Shown piece by piece: positions 1 to 8,769 of a stretch of 64,000 nucleotides of DNA. Positions within the stretch are counted from its first letter, which is position 1, and each line of letters starts with the position of its first letter. Origin of the DNA: DASVTR01 sp036382855 (GTDB lineage Bacteria > Acidobacteriota > Blastocatellia > Pyrinomonadales > Pyrinomonadaceae); NCBI GenBank assembly GCA_036382855.1, contig DASVPO010000006.1, forward strand, positions 496,001 through 560,000, given 5' to 3'. Under the pieces are notes generated by a model. That model had not been told where the DNA came from. It saw only the letters and a program-made list of their open reading frames with translations, and did no database searches. The position numbers and the translations under genes were made by a program.

Positions 1-194
1 GCAGCCCTTTCGGGTGGCTGCACAGCGGCCGCGTCTTCAGCTTCGCGGTAAGCGTCCTGCGCCAGCCTTGAGTCGGATTTCCAACTCATCTTAACGATTT
101 GCAGGTCGGACGGTCTGCTCTCAGTCATCGCGGTCTGAGCCGGCGAGACGGTGGCAGCCGCGAAGATGAAGAACAGCATGACAAAAAACTTCAT
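1..194 (-). CDS. Secreted protein of unknown function, N-terminal part only
   Basis: An open frame starts at an ATG at position 194 and runs off the left edge, so only about 64 residues are visible. The first 20 or so residues (MKFFVMLFFIFAAATVSPAQ) form a typical Sec signal peptide with a hydrophobic core and a small-residue cleavage region. The mature part is polar and matches nothing I recognise. An AGAGG-type Shine-Dalgarno lies about 8 bases upstream of the ATG, which supports this start. It is probably an exported or periplasmic protein; no function can be given. Confidence 0.6.
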   Translation of the reverse strand, partial: MKFFVMLFFIFAAATVSPAQTAMTESRPSDLQIVKMSWKSDSRLAQDAYREAEDAAAVQPPERA

Positions 195-382
195 TGTATG
201 GCCTCTTGAATAATCCGATACGGGAGAGACTTCTTCAGGTGTCTGTGATTATACACCGGGCCGGATGATTATCAGAACGCAGAGCGCACGAGCGCGCGAG
301 CGCAAGGCAAAGCACGACGATAAACTGTAGCGCGCAGGGCTTGTCCCTTGCCCGTGTCTGCTGGCCCTTGTCTGCTCAAGCA

Positions 383-413
383 CAAGCGGGCAGCGACTAG
401 CACTGCCCGCTTG
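383..413 (-). terminator. Hairpin downstream of the O-methyltransferase gene
   Basis: A perfect 11-bp inverted repeat (CAAGCGGGCAG and its complement) with a 9-base loop lies about 20 bases beyond the stop codon of the minus-strand methyltransferase gene. It is GC-rich like an intrinsic terminator, but no clear U-tract follows, so factor-independent termination is likely but not certain. Confidence 0.5.
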
Positions 414-434
414 CGCTCTTATCGGTACAGCCTC

Positions 435-1457
435 TTACTTTTCCGAGATGACGAGCTGCTGCGGAAATGCAGGCGGAAGCGGGTGAAGCAGGCTGCGCGA
501 GAAGCCGGAGCGCGCAAACATGCCTTCAAGCTCCGAGAAGGTGTAGGCGTCGCCGTGCGGCGTGGAGCCGAGCATGACGAGGCTGAACATGGCCGAACCC
601 GGAGGCGAGATGCGGTCTTCGTTTGGCACAAATTCCAGTGTCACGGCCTTACCATTGTCCGCCAGCGCGGCGTGAACTCGCTTGAGTAAGCTCTCGCAGG
701 TCTGCGGGTCGAAGTGGTGCAGGAAGTTGGTAAGCAATATCAGGTCGTAGCCCGCGCCGAAGTCAACCTCGAAGGCGCTGCCCGGAAGAAGATTGTAGCG
801 CTCGCCGACTCCGGCCCGCTCGGCGTTTTCGCTCGCGACCTCAAGCACGTTGGGCCAATCGAGCGCGGTAATCTCGGCGTTTGGGAGTTGCTTTGCGACG
901 GTGATGCCGAACATGCCGTGTCCGGCGGCGATGTCGAGCACCCTCAGCTTACGCTCAGGCATCTGCCCTTCGATGATTTGCGCCATCAACTGCGCGGGCA
1001 TCGCCATCATCGGAGCCATCGCGCGCGCAAAGCGCACCCAGACAGGATGCTCCGGCGCGATTGAGCCATCCTCGGAGAGCGCAGTGCCGCCCTTGCGCAC
1101 GGCCTCCGTCAGGTTATCGAAGCCTTCAACCAGCATCGGCGAGAGCAGAAATTCTATTGCTCCGCCGAGAAAGGCGGGCGAGTTGCGATTGAGAAAGACG
1201 GCTGAATCCCGCGTCGGTTGATAGCGGTTGTTCTCTTTGGTCAGAAAGCCTATGACTGTCAGATAGTCGCACAGGATACGCATCCCGCGCTCGTCTGTTT
1301 CACAACTCCCGGCCAACTCCTGTGCGCTCGTTTTCCCTTCGGCGAGGCGCGTGAAGACATCAAGCTCGATGGCGGCCTTGATTGCTGCCGAGCGTTGATA
1401 AGCGTTGACGGTCTCAAAAAAGAGGATGGGCGAAGGTTCGGGCAATGCGTGTGACAT
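435..1457 (-). CDS. SAM-dependent O-methyltransferase (acetylserotonin O-methyltransferase-like)
   Basis: This 340-residue protein has the plant/bacterial small-molecule O-methyltransferase layout. A helical dimerisation domain (about residues 10-100) is followed by a class I Rossmann methyltransferase domain (about 150-330). The SAM-binding motif is VLDIAAGHGMFG, and the acidic strand end is ITALDWP. The NFLHHFDP segment holds the histidine region expected to activate the substrate hydroxyl. Length is normal for the family. The substrate cannot be told; relatives act on hydroxylated aromatic or carotenoid-like compounds. It stands 132 bases downstream of the HerA-like gene and is followed by a hairpin, so it probably ends its transcript. 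Confidence 0.85.
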   Translation of the reverse strand: MSHALPEPSPILFFETVNAYQRSAAIKAAIELDVFTRLAEGKTSAQELAGSCETDERGMRILCDYLTVIGFLTKENNRYQPTRDSAVFLNRNSPAFLGGAIEFLLSPMLVEGFDNLTEAVRKGGTALSEDGSIAPEHPVWVRFARAMAPMMAMPAQLMAQIIEGQMPERKLRVLDIAAGHGMFGITVAKQLPNAEITALDWPNVLEVASENAERAGVGERYNLLPGSAFEVDFGAGYDLILLTNFLHHFDPQTCESLLKRVHAALADNGKAVTLEFVPNEDRISPPGSAMFSLVMLGSTPHGDAYTFSELEGMFARSGFSRSLLHPLPPAFPQQLVISEK

Positions 1458-1589
1458 CTGTTTGGAAGCTCCAGTACTGGAAATTTGTGCAAAGGCGAAT
1501 ATTCAAAACGCCTTATCTACTAACGCGCAATCGAGACGCGAAAGCAATCAACATTTTTCACGAGACGATTGATTTTGAATGGTTGAATG

Positions 1590-3293
1590 TCAAATCTGAA
1601 TGCCGCGCAGCTTTTCGACTTTCCTCGTTGACGCGGGCTTGACCAGCACGGCTGTGTCCTGCGTTCGTTTGTCGCGTTCTTCGCCTGTGTGCCATCTGGC
1701 CCATTCGGCGGGAGCGTCGAAGGTCTCGCCGCCGTGGCGCGTGATGCGCGGGCGGATGCGGCACATGACCGGCGTGTTGACGCCGACGCCGGAGATGATG
1801 GCCTGTCCTTTGGTCAGGGCCGGAAGCTCGTCTAAGAGTTGGCGGCCTGCGCCTTCGACGGATTTGGCGACCGTGTCCTGATCAATAGGATTGACGATGC
1901 GCATGATGATTTGCGTCATGCATTGCGAGAGCACATCCTGATCGAGTTTGCCGGGCCTTTGAGTAATCAGACCGATGCCGACGCCAAACTTACGCCCCTC
2001 GGAGAGAATCTGCTTGAGGATGTTGGTGGAGACGACCGTTTGCCCTGCGGGCGCGAAGCGGTGCGCTTCTTCGAGCAGGGTGAAGACGGGGTAGGGAAGA
2101 TAGTGGTCGCTCGTCGGCTCTGCCTCCTCGCGGACTGTGGCGACGCGCGCTTTGTTGACGCGTCTTAAGAGGGTGGCGACGACGACCTGTTGTTCGTTCT
2201 GTTCGATGTCGGAGAGTTGCAGGACTGTGCAGCGGCCGGGCTTGAAGAGTTCTCCGAGCGGGATGTGTTCGGTGTCGGAGAAGATTGAATCGGGGCGGTC
2301 AAAACGGTTGTCGAGACGCCAGAGCAGCGCATCAATAGAGCCGACGTTGCCGCCGGAGCCGCGCCCGTCTTCCTCGCCATACTTCTCCGATGTCACGGCG
2401 TCGCGTAAATCCTGATAGCCCCAGAGGCCGCGCTCGCCTCGCTCACCCGCCGTCAGTTTTCGGTAAGCCTGCGACAGGTAGTGCAGCATCTTGTCGGACG
2501 TGCCTTCCGGCAGCAGATACTTGATGTCTGCCTCCGTCAAGGTCGAGACGCGCACCTTGATGCGGTCGTGCGTAAAGATTTTAACTTCGGGCTGGTAGTT
2601 GTCTTCGCCCTTGAAGGCTGCGTCCGATTGAATCGTCGTCAGCGTGTCATACTCGCCGTGTGGGTCAACAATCAAGACGGAGGCGCGATTGTACGGCCGC
2701 ATCAATTCTTCGACGAGGACGCCCGCCGTATAAGACTTGCCTGCGCCGGTCGAGGCAAGAATGGCAAGGTGCGTGGAAACAACATCCTTGATTGAGAGCA
2801 CGACGGGGACTTCGCCTGCATTTCTCGTCAGCAGGCTTCCGATGTGAGCCGAGCCGACGTTGCCTGTGCGGCGCGGGCTTAAAACGCCGGAGAGAGTTTC
2901 CGACGAAGCCAGAAAAACGGGGTCGCCGGGATTGGGCGGAATACGCGGGTTAACGAAATCTCCGAGCGCGCGGCTGAAGTAGCCGATGGTTTCGACCGTT
3001 ATCTCGTAAAGCTCGCCGCAGTCTGCGCTGAGGCCGATGAGGGCTGAGACGACAGCGGGCGGCGTCTGCGGGTCGGAGAGAAAAGCATCCGGCAGGTTGC
3101 GCACGAGCCGGCGCGACGTGATATTGCCGAGGATGTGCCGCTGCTCCTCGCCATCGTGGGCCGCGTAATAGACAAACTCACCGATGCGCGCCCGCGCGTT
3201 ATCCGCCGTGATAAACAGATACTCGTGCGGTAACTCGCCAGGGCCTTTGACCGTGCCAGTCAGAATGTCTGCTGTGCTGTTTGCTTCAGGCAT
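1590..3293 (-). CDS. HerA-like ATPase with N-terminal HAS-barrel (DUF87 family)
   Basis: This 567-residue protein belongs to the HerA/FtsK superfamily of hexameric DNA-translocating ATPases. The N-terminal part (about 10-140) looks like the HAS-barrel. Walker A is STGAGKSYT at about residues 181-189 and Walker B is LIVDPHGEYD at about 207-216. A second acidic segment, FTLLEEAHRFAP, and a downstream arginine-rich QRPGKLDQDVLSQC stretch complete the ATPase core. In archaea HerA works with the NurA nuclease in end resection. No NurA or other nuclease gene is adjacent, so the partner and role here are unknown. It lies 63 bases downstream of hicA on the same strand. Confidence 0.85.
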   Translation of the reverse strand: MPEANSTADILTGTVKGPGELPHEYLFITADNARARIGEFVYYAAHDGEEQRHILGNITSRRLVRNLPDAFLSDPQTPPAVVSALIGLSADCGELYEITVETIGYFSRALGDFVNPRIPPNPGDPVFLASSETLSGVLSPRRTGNVGSAHIGSLLTRNAGEVPVVLSIKDVVSTHLAILASTGAGKSYTAGVLVEELMRPYNRASVLIVDPHGEYDTLTTIQSDAAFKGEDNYQPEVKIFTHDRIKVRVSTLTEADIKYLLPEGTSDKMLHYLSQAYRKLTAGERGERGLWGYQDLRDAVTSEKYGEEDGRGSGGNVGSIDALLWRLDNRFDRPDSIFSDTEHIPLGELFKPGRCTVLQLSDIEQNEQQVVVATLLRRVNKARVATVREEAEPTSDHYLPYPVFTLLEEAHRFAPAGQTVVSTNILKQILSEGRKFGVGIGLITQRPGKLDQDVLSQCMTQIIMRIVNPIDQDTVAKSVEGAGRQLLDELPALTKGQAIISGVGVNTPVMCRIRPRITRHGGETFDAPAEWARWHTGEERDKRTQDTAVLVKPASTRKVEKLRGIQI

Positions 3294-3356
3294 AAGTAAA
3301 AAGCGGGGGACTACCGCGTTTGAAATATGCAGGCTCGAATTAACTGCCGAACGCCG

Positions 3357-3581
3357 CTATCTGTATCGCAACATCTCTTCGACTGTCAGCCCGATGTCTT
3401 TAGCTATCTGACGCAAAAGAACGGGCGAGATGTCGCGGCTGCCATGAAAGGGAACGGTGGTCTTTCGCCCGTCAGGATGCCGATACTGTTTATGTGAACC
3501 GCGCTGGCGAGCCTCCGTAAAGCCAAGCTTCTCCAAAAGAGATGCAACCTCTCTGGGTTTCAGAACAGGATGCCTGCCCAT
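3357..3581 (-). CDS. hicA: HicA-family mRNA interferase toxin
   Basis: This 74-residue protein has the dsRBD-like HicA fold. It shows the conserved GSH motif with the catalytic histidine at residue 30, within RQRGSHKQYRHP, followed by the VPFH strand. HicA toxins cleave mRNA independently of the ribosome in the free state. The gene starts 2 bases after the stop codon of the partner hicB, so the two are transcribed and probably translated together. The antitoxin-first order is common in HicBA systems. Length is normal and the active-site histidine is intact, so the toxin is likely functional. Confidence 0.9.
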   Translation of the reverse strand: MGRHPVLKPREVASLLEKLGFTEARQRGSHKQYRHPDGRKTTVPFHGSRDISPVLLRQIAKDIGLTVEEMLRYR

Positions 3582-3583
3582 TT

Positions 3584-3793
3584 TCAGGCGACCTTGATGG
3601 TCTGCATGCCGATGAATTCAGTCTCCGGCTCCGGCTCGCCGTCTTCGAGCAGCATTTCTATGACTTCGTGCATATTACGCTGCAACTCATCAAGCGTCTC
3701 GCCCTGACTGTGAGCGCCGGGGAAGCCGGGCACGTAGCCCACATACAAGTCTGTGTCAGGGCATCTTTCGACAATGTAAGTGTAAGTTCTCAT
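3584..3793 (-). CDS. hicB: HicB-family antitoxin
   Basis: This 69-residue protein is the short form of HicB: a partial RNase-H-like fold with the family signature around YVGYVPGFPGAHSQGETLDE and an acidic C-terminal part. It should bind and block HicA encoded 2 bases downstream. No separate helix-turn-helix or ribbon-helix-helix DNA-binding tail is visible, so autoregulation, if it occurs, must use another surface. The start is the only ATG in a sensible position. Confidence 0.88.
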   Translation of the reverse strand: MRTYTYIVERCPDTDLYVGYVPGFPGAHSQGETLDELQRNMHEVIEMLLEDGEPEPETEFIGMQTIKVA

Positions 3794-3924
3794 GCTTCGT
3801 TTTCATCCTTACAATATCATTACACTCATCAAGCTCCTAACGGTTGAACTTAACGGCCATAGACATTACCACAGCAGCCGACCGGCTGTTGAGAAAGAGT
3901 GTGCGCAAGAGAGCCATCCGGCAA

Positions 3925-4482
3925 TCACTTTCTGACCAGTAGATAGATGACGATGATGATTCCGACGATGATGAGCGGTACGCCAATGAGCACACCGGCC
4001 GCGCGAATCAGCCACCAGCCGCCTGCGACGATGAGCGCGAGGATGGTCAAGAGGCAGCCAATGCCTAAGACGGCTTCCGTTCTTTTGTCTGTCTTGTACT
4101 GCTTGATGTGTGTCTGAAAATCTTCGATGGCGCGCTGCGCTTTGGGGTCGTCGGCCAGCAGTTTAAGTTTCAGTATGATGGCTTCGAGGCGGGAGGCTGC
4201 GGCGTCGTAGATGGCCGAGTTCTTCAGAAAGGGGACGCAGTAGATGCCCGCTTCTATTAACACGTCCTTGTGGTCGGGCAGAAAGCCTGACTCCAAGAGC
4301 CACTGGCTCTGTTCCTTGGGCTTCAACTTTTGCAGTTGCCTGTGAAACTCGTCGAGCGCGCGGTTTTCGTCAGCGGCGCTCTCAAGATGCGCCGCAAGCT
4401 TGCCGCAGTGCTCGCAGATGAATCCGCTGAAGGGAGCGCCACAGGAATCGCAATGAAGCTCTGAACGGCTCATGCGCGTCAA
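3925..4482 (-). CDS. Zinc-ribbon membrane protein of unknown function
   Basis: This 185-residue protein begins with a four-cysteine zinc ribbon (C11, C14, C23, C26 in CDSCG and CEHCG). A predicted helical region (about 35-135) follows, then two hydrophobic segments near the C-terminus (about 138-158 and 163-182). It is therefore anchored with its ribbon in the cytoplasm. A second in-frame ATG at residue 4 could also be the start. It lies 13 bases downstream of the retropepsin-like gene, suggesting co-transcription. I do not recognise a family beyond the zinc-ribbon anchor architecture. Confidence 0.65.
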   Translation of the reverse strand: MTRMSRSELHCDSCGAPFSGFICEHCGKLAAHLESAADENRALDEFHRQLQKLKPKEQSQWLLESGFLPDHKDVLIEAGIYCVPFLKNSAIYDAAASRLEAIILKLKLLADDPKAQRAIEDFQTHIKQYKTDKRTEAVLGIGCLLTILALIVAGGWWLIRAAGVLIGVPLIIVGIIIVIYLLVRK

Positions 4483-4495
4483 AGTAGGGAAGAGT

Positions 4496-5389
4496 TTAGC
4501 TTGAGATGGGTTCGAGGATGACCAGCTTTTTGCTGAAGTCGAAAGTTAAGACGAAAGCTTTTAAGAGTCCGACTCCGGCAATCGCTCCCTCGAAGCCAGC
4601 GCCCTTGGCGAAGAGCAGCGCGGGCACGTCCGTCAACTCGTATTCGTCAAGGCGCACAGAACCGACCGTTTCAGCACGCGGCGGACTTTTTTCCGGCGGG
4701 CCGTTTAAGCCCATCTGTTTCGCTGCCGAAGCAGAGATGGAGATAACGGCCACAGTTCCAGTATCGAGCAGCGTCTTGATCTTCTTTCCGTTGAGCGTCA
4801 CGTTTTCGACCAGAGGCAGAGTCACCTGCTCGGAGGGAGAGCGCATCGGCAGGATGATGCGATTGCTCGCAGCAGCAGCACTCGTTTTGTCGGCTTTCTT
4901 TACCGCATCGGTTGACGATTTAGGAAGAAAGCGCACGACCTTCTGAGCGAAGTCAAACTGCACGACGCGCCCTTTGAAGAAATCCGCCCCGAAGACACCG
5001 AAGATTTCTCGTCCGACTCTTTGACTGACATCTGCCAGCGACCCGAACCGCATGCTCAGGCTGGTCATTTTAACGCCGCCCACGCGAATGTCCGGGACGT
5101 TGGTAAAAGCATAGGTGCGGTCGGTCGGGCCGCCCGTAATGACGCCTTCGCCGGTGTAGTAAGCGGGCAGTTTGTATTTTTCCAGCAGCGCCGCATCCAT
5201 CGTTGAATGTTCCGCGCCCGTCGCCAGAATCACCTCGACCGGCGTTTCACCCTTAATCTTCACCTGCACGAGCACGTGGCCTCTTTCCATGACGAAGGGC
5301 AGTTCACTAACAGCCTGTCCGGGCGCGGCAGCGCAAGGCACAACAAGAGCAGCCAACAGCATGAGCGTCGTCAGAATAAGTCTTCGCAT
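4496..5389 (-). CDS. Periplasmic retropepsin-like aspartyl protease, first domain degenerate
   Basis: This 297-residue protein has a clear signal peptide (MRRLILTTLMLLAALVVPCA) and two retropepsin-like halves. In the second half the catalytic motif is intact: LLDTGT with D209. In the first half the equivalent motif reads ILATGAEHS, with alanine 56 (codon GCG) where the catalytic aspartate should be. Going from GAC/GAT to GCG needs two base changes, so a single read error does not explain it. A bacterial protein of this kind could work as a dimer of second domains or have lost activity. It sits between the methyltransferase at 5418 and the zinc-ribbon gene, in the same direction with short gaps. 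Confidence 0.75.
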   Translation of the reverse strand: MRRLILTTLMLLAALVVPCAAAPGQAVSELPFVMERGHVLVQVKIKGETPVEVILATGAEHSTMDAALLEKYKLPAYYTGEGVITGGPTDRTYAFTNVPDIRVGGVKMTSLSMRFGSLADVSQRVGREIFGVFGADFFKGRVVQFDFAQKVVRFLPKSSTDAVKKADKTSAAAASNRIILPMRSPSEQVTLPLVENVTLNGKKIKTLLDTGTVAVISISASAAKQMGLNGPPEKSPPRAETVGSVRLDEYELTDVPALLFAKGAGFEGAIAGVGLLKAFVLTFDFSKKLVILEPISS

Positions 5390-5417
5390 GTCGGATTTCT
5401 CCTCGCGGGCGCAGGAT

Positions 5418-6227
5418 TCAGGGACGCACGTTTCGCTCGGCCTCTCCGTTCGTCCAGACGGCCCACCACGTGTTGTTAAGCTGTCGAATATCGTAGCCCT
5501 CTCGCCGCAGCTTCAGGCAGGCCCTATAGCTACCGTCCAAGTGAGACGGAGCAGGGCTTTGAAAGGTGTCGTGGAACAGAACCATCCCGCCGGGTTTGAC
5601 GTAGGGCCTGACCTTATGAAAATCGTTGATAACGTAGTCCGTATCGTGGCAGGCGTCAATGATGGCGAGGTCTATCACAGGCTCTTTGAAATACTGCGAC
5701 AGATCGAGATGCAGAGTGTTCGCGAAAATCTGCACGACTCGTTCATTGAATCCGTGTTCGCGATAGACACGGCCAATCTCTTCAACCGTCAAATCATAAG
5801 TCGTTAGATTGCCTGTCTGCTCTTCGACGGGCGCGTTGACCGTGTAAATCTTCGTGCGCTGCGATTGACGGCAGATGTTGGCGGTGGCGTTGCCGTGTGC
5901 CGTGCCGAGTTCCAGAACGACAGCGGGCTGAAGCGATTTGACTATCTTCATCAAAGGCGTGTAGTCGTCGTGGTCGTCGAACTTATGATAGGGCGGCAGG
6001 CAGATGTCTTTCATAATCGGCGGCTCGATTTCCACATCTTGCGCCACGATTGATTCCAACTCAACAACGGGCAGCCGCCTAAACGGAGAGACTACTTTGC
6101 GCCAGACTTTACTCACGCGCAGCAGCGCGCCGTTTTTCACGTAGCGCAAAAAATAGCCGACTCCGTTGCCGGAGAGATTATTGTGTGCCGGCTTGGCGGC
6201 CGAAGTTGTGCCCATCTGTTTCTCCAT
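5418..6227 (-). CDS. Class I SAM methyltransferase (Methyltransf_24-like)
   Basis: This 269-residue protein has a non-catalytic N-terminal stretch of about 80 residues, then a Rossmann methyltransferase core. The SAM loop is VVLELGTAHGNATANIC. The family motif DLAIIDACHDTDYVINDF is followed by KPGGMVLFHDT, as in Methyltransf_24/cephalosporin-hydroxylase-like proteins of polysaccharide clusters. A sugar or glycan is the likely substrate from context. It is the last clear polysaccharide gene of the minus-strand operon, 45 bases after the glycosyltransferase-like gene. Confidence 0.78.
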   Translation of the reverse strand: MEKQMGTTSAAKPAHNNLSGNGVGYFLRYVKNGALLRVSKVWRKVVSPFRRLPVVELESIVAQDVEIEPPIMKDICLPPYHKFDDHDDYTPLMKIVKSLQPAVVLELGTAHGNATANICRQSQRTKIYTVNAPVEEQTGNLTTYDLTVEEIGRVYREHGFNERVVQIFANTLHLDLSQYFKEPVIDLAIIDACHDTDYVINDFHKVRPYVKPGGMVLFHDTFQSPAPSHLDGSYRACLKLRREGYDIRQLNNTWWAVWTNGEAERNVRP

Positions 6228-6272
6228 CGTTCTAATAGCTTAACTCTCAACCTCGTCGTTCGTCTCGCTTCT

Positions 6273-7211
6273 TCATGTCGCCTTGCGCGCAAGGCCCTGC
6301 AAATTGACGGGGAGATGACGACGCAGCCAACCTCTGATGCTCGGCCTTGGCCGCGCCCACGGACAAATCTGCGTGAAGGCGAAAAGGTCTGTCTCGCGGT
6401 TGCGCGCCATAACCTCTGGATGCCGCAGCGGAAAACTCATTTCCGCGACCGCGCGATGAGCCATAGTGCTTGCTGCGGTGCGCGTGTGTGTGGCGTCGTC
6501 TCCGAAGCCGATGTTGGAAATCAGGTTGACGGCGGGGATAATCGCCAGCCCGTTTTGCGCCCACCAAGAGAAGAACCACTGGTAATCCCATGTGTCAATC
6601 TCGCCCGCGTGTGTTTTATCGAAAACGTCGCGCCAGTAGGCAGCCGCGCCCGCGTCGCCTAAAATATCGAGCAGCCAAGATGTTTCGCGAAGCGTGGGCC
6701 AACTGCCGAGAGCAACATCGTAGTGCTGCCACGCCCTGCGCCAAGAGGCCCAGCCCCAGATATGACCAAGGCGCGAAAAACGGTAGCTCTCCGAGATGGA
6801 CGGGCCGCCGCCACCGTGAAAGCTGCTGCCGCAAATCATAGGGACGCGTTCGTCGTCAGCATATCTCTCAAGCAGTTCCTCGCAGAACGGAAAAAACGTC
6901 GGGTGCGGAACACAGTCGTCCTCAAGGATAATCGCTTCCTCGCATTGCTCAAAGACCCAAGTAAGGCCGGATGAGACGCGTCGCTTGCAGCCCATGTTGG
7001 TTTCCGCGAAGTTGGTCAGCACTTCGCACTCCCAGTTGATTTGAGCGACAACCTCGCGCGTCTCCGCGCATCTCTCCGCTTCTTCTCGCCCGCGTGGGCC
7101 GTCGGCCACGACGAGCAGGCGGCGCGGCTTCGCACGCGCGATTTCCGCGAAGACTTTACGCGTCGGCTCAGGCCGGTTGAAGATAAAAAATGCGACGGGC
7201 GTGGAGAGCAT
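6273..7211 (-). CDS. Glycosyltransferase, GT-A fold (GNT-I/HlpA-like)
   Basis: This 312-residue protein opens with TPVAFFIFNRPEPTRKVF and has the VVADGPRG strand and the ILEDDCVPHPTF segment. EDD is the metal/nucleotide-sugar binding equivalent of the DXD motif. GHIWGWASWRRAW is typical of family-2-like transferases of this subgroup, often labelled HlpA-like. It should transfer a sugar to the growing surface glycan on the cytoplasmic face. It has no membrane segment. The start is the ATG at 7211; the gap to the upstream methyltransferase gene is about 100 bases. Confidence 0.78.
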   Translation of the reverse strand: MLSTPVAFFIFNRPEPTRKVFAEIARAKPRRLLVVADGPRGREEAERCAETREVVAQINWECEVLTNFAETNMGCKRRVSSGLTWVFEQCEEAIILEDDCVPHPTFFPFCEELLERYADDERVPMICGSSFHGGGGPSISESYRFSRLGHIWGWASWRRAWQHYDVALGSWPTLRETSWLLDILGDAGAAAYWRDVFDKTHAGEIDTWDYQWFFSWWAQNGLAIIPAVNLISNIGFGDDATHTRTAASTMAHRAVAEMSFPLRHPEVMARNRETDLFAFTQICPWARPRPSIRGWLRRHLPVNLQGLARKAT

Positions 7212-7314
7212 AAAAAAGCGCTTGACCGTTAACCGTTAATGATATGAGCCTCTCTGTAAATTTAAGAACTCAAAGCAGCAAGCCTCTCGAAAGCAGCCGG
7301 TGAAAAAGTTTCGA

Positions 7315-7974
7315 CTACTTAACGGCCTCCACGTAAAAACTCTCGAAGGCGCGGCTCGGCGTGTCTATGTTCTGCATGCGCGGATGTTGGGAGACGCCGA
7401 ACGCCTGCTCGGTTGAAGACGCGAAGCCTGCGCGCCTGAGCAGCAAGAGCAGCGACGGGCTATCATAAACCCATAGATGCTGCCCGTCTTCGCGCATCAT
7501 CATGTTGATGCGGTCGAGCGGTGTTTCAATCTCGCGCGGAAATTCAGGATGAGATAGAAATTTGCGGTCGCCCGCGTAGGAGCGCAGGAAGCGTTCGGCG
7601 TCCGGCGTTGAAAGCCGTAGCACGCCGCCCTTTTGCAGCACGCGATGACACTCGCGAAGCATCTTCAACGCGTCTTCCTTCGTGAGATGCTCTATGACGT
7701 GCTCGCTGAAGATGGCCGCACAGCTTCCGTCCTGAAACGGCAGGCCCTTGCGTAAGTCCCAGACCACATCAATGCGCGGCCCGCGCGCGATGTCAACGTT
7801 AACCCATCCGTCCATCGCCGCTGGTCCACAACCAAGGTTGATGCACAAGTCTTTCGCGGGCAGCGCCGCTAGATTGCGCTGGGTATGGCGGCGAGCCTGC
7901 CAGTCGTAGAAGGGCGCGGAGACGCGATTGGCGCGCTCGCGGCCCAGCATTCTGACGATGGCTCGTTTCAGCAT
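7315..7974 (-). CDS. SAM-dependent methyltransferase (type 11-like)
   Basis: I place the start at the ATG at 7974 (MLKRAIVRMLGRERANR), giving 219 residues. The frame is open further upstream, but those starts would overlap the preceding gene. The core shows LCINLGCGPAAMDGWVNVDI (SAM binding), FSEHVIEHLTKEDALKML and LQKGGVLRLSTPD. This is the layout of predicted methyltransferases found next to glycosyltransferases, and the substrate is probably a sugar residue. It starts 14 bases after the stop of the previous methyltransferase gene, so the two are co-expressed. Confidence 0.75.
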   Translation of the reverse strand: MLKRAIVRMLGRERANRVSAPFYDWQARRHTQRNLAALPAKDLCINLGCGPAAMDGWVNVDIARGPRIDVVWDLRKGLPFQDGSCAAIFSEHVIEHLTKEDALKMLRECHRVLQKGGVLRLSTPDAERFLRSYAGDRKFLSHPEFPREIETPLDRINMMMREDGQHLWVYDSPSLLLLLRRAGFASSTEQAFGVSQHPRMQNIDTPSRAFESFYVEAVK

Positions 7975-7988
7975 TGGAAGACAGGATT

Positions 7989-8714
7989 TCAGGCTTGCGC
8001 GTTTAAGCTGTGGACGCGTCCGTCCAGATAAAAAAGATAGACCGTGAAGCTCTCGACCCACGGAAACATCACGTCGAAGATGTCTCGGTTCTCAAAGTAA
8101 GCCTGTTGCAGCGGGTGATAACGCCTGTCCATGATGACATCCTCCCAGGCGGTCGAGCCTATGCCCTGCAACTGACGCTCAGAATACTCGAAGAAGCAGA
8201 GCGCGCGGCCAATGCTGACGACGTGCCACTTGTGCCTTTCTTTGGCCCACGCAAAGAGTATGTCTTCGCTGATGGTAGGCGTCTCAAGATAGCCGCGCTT
8301 GCCGATTCTCATAATCTCGGCACACGCCTTGATGGGGTCGTCAACATGCTCCAGGATGTGTGCGCAGTAGACAAAATCGAAAGTCTTGTCACGAAAGGGA
8401 AGCTCGTGGATGTCTGCCGAAACTAATGGCTTGCCGTTCTGCACAATCTCGCCGTAGCGATGCGGCGTCGGCTCGACGAAGCGGTCAACAAGAAAGGTCG
8501 CGTGGGGAAAAGGGTCGCCGCCGCTGCCGATGTCAAGCACGCGCTCACCGGGCCGTATGTCAAACTTGACGTAGCGCTCCTGGTAGTTGAAGCGATGCTG
8601 CTCACCCGGCCACGCGGGGCGGGGGCGAGAGACCTCGACCTTCAACGGAATTTTATTAAGCAATGACCGGACTGACTTTTTGACCGGCTGCGGAATTAGC
8701 TTTTTGAAACTCAT
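7989..8714 (-). CDS. SAM-dependent methyltransferase
   Basis: I choose the ATG at 8714 (MSFKKLIPQPVKK), giving 241 residues. Longer starts would run back into the end of the epimerase gene, and the extra 40 residues look like translated non-coding sequence. The SAM site is VLDIGSGGDPFPHATFLVD, the acidic strand VSADIHELPF, and the post-core FVYCAHILEHVDDP. This is a type 11-like methyltransferase. It forms a pair with the gene at 7315-7974 and is likely to modify a sugar of the encoded glycan. Confidence 0.75.
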   Translation of the reverse strand: MSFKKLIPQPVKKSVRSLLNKIPLKVEVSRPRPAWPGEQHRFNYQERYVKFDIRPGERVLDIGSGGDPFPHATFLVDRFVEPTPHRYGEIVQNGKPLVSADIHELPFRDKTFDFVYCAHILEHVDDPIKACAEIMRIGKRGYLETPTISEDILFAWAKERHKWHVVSIGRALCFFEYSERQLQGIGSTAWEDVIMDRRYHPLQQAYFENRDIFDVMFPWVESFTVYLFYLDGRVHSLNAQA

Positions 8715-8769
8715 CAAACTCTGGGCGCTCTCGTCTTCTCTAAGCGCCTCAATACGAAGAGAGCGCCGC

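Noticed and set aside
348..689. 113-codon plus-strand frame over the end of the O-methyltransferase
   Set aside because: Covers the terminator hairpin and the 3-prime end of a real gene on the other strand.
1458..1589. Spacer between the HerA-like and O-methyltransferase genes as a heptad element
   Set aside because: Some TTGAATG-type 7-mers occur near the HerA stop, but no clear complementary arm was found.
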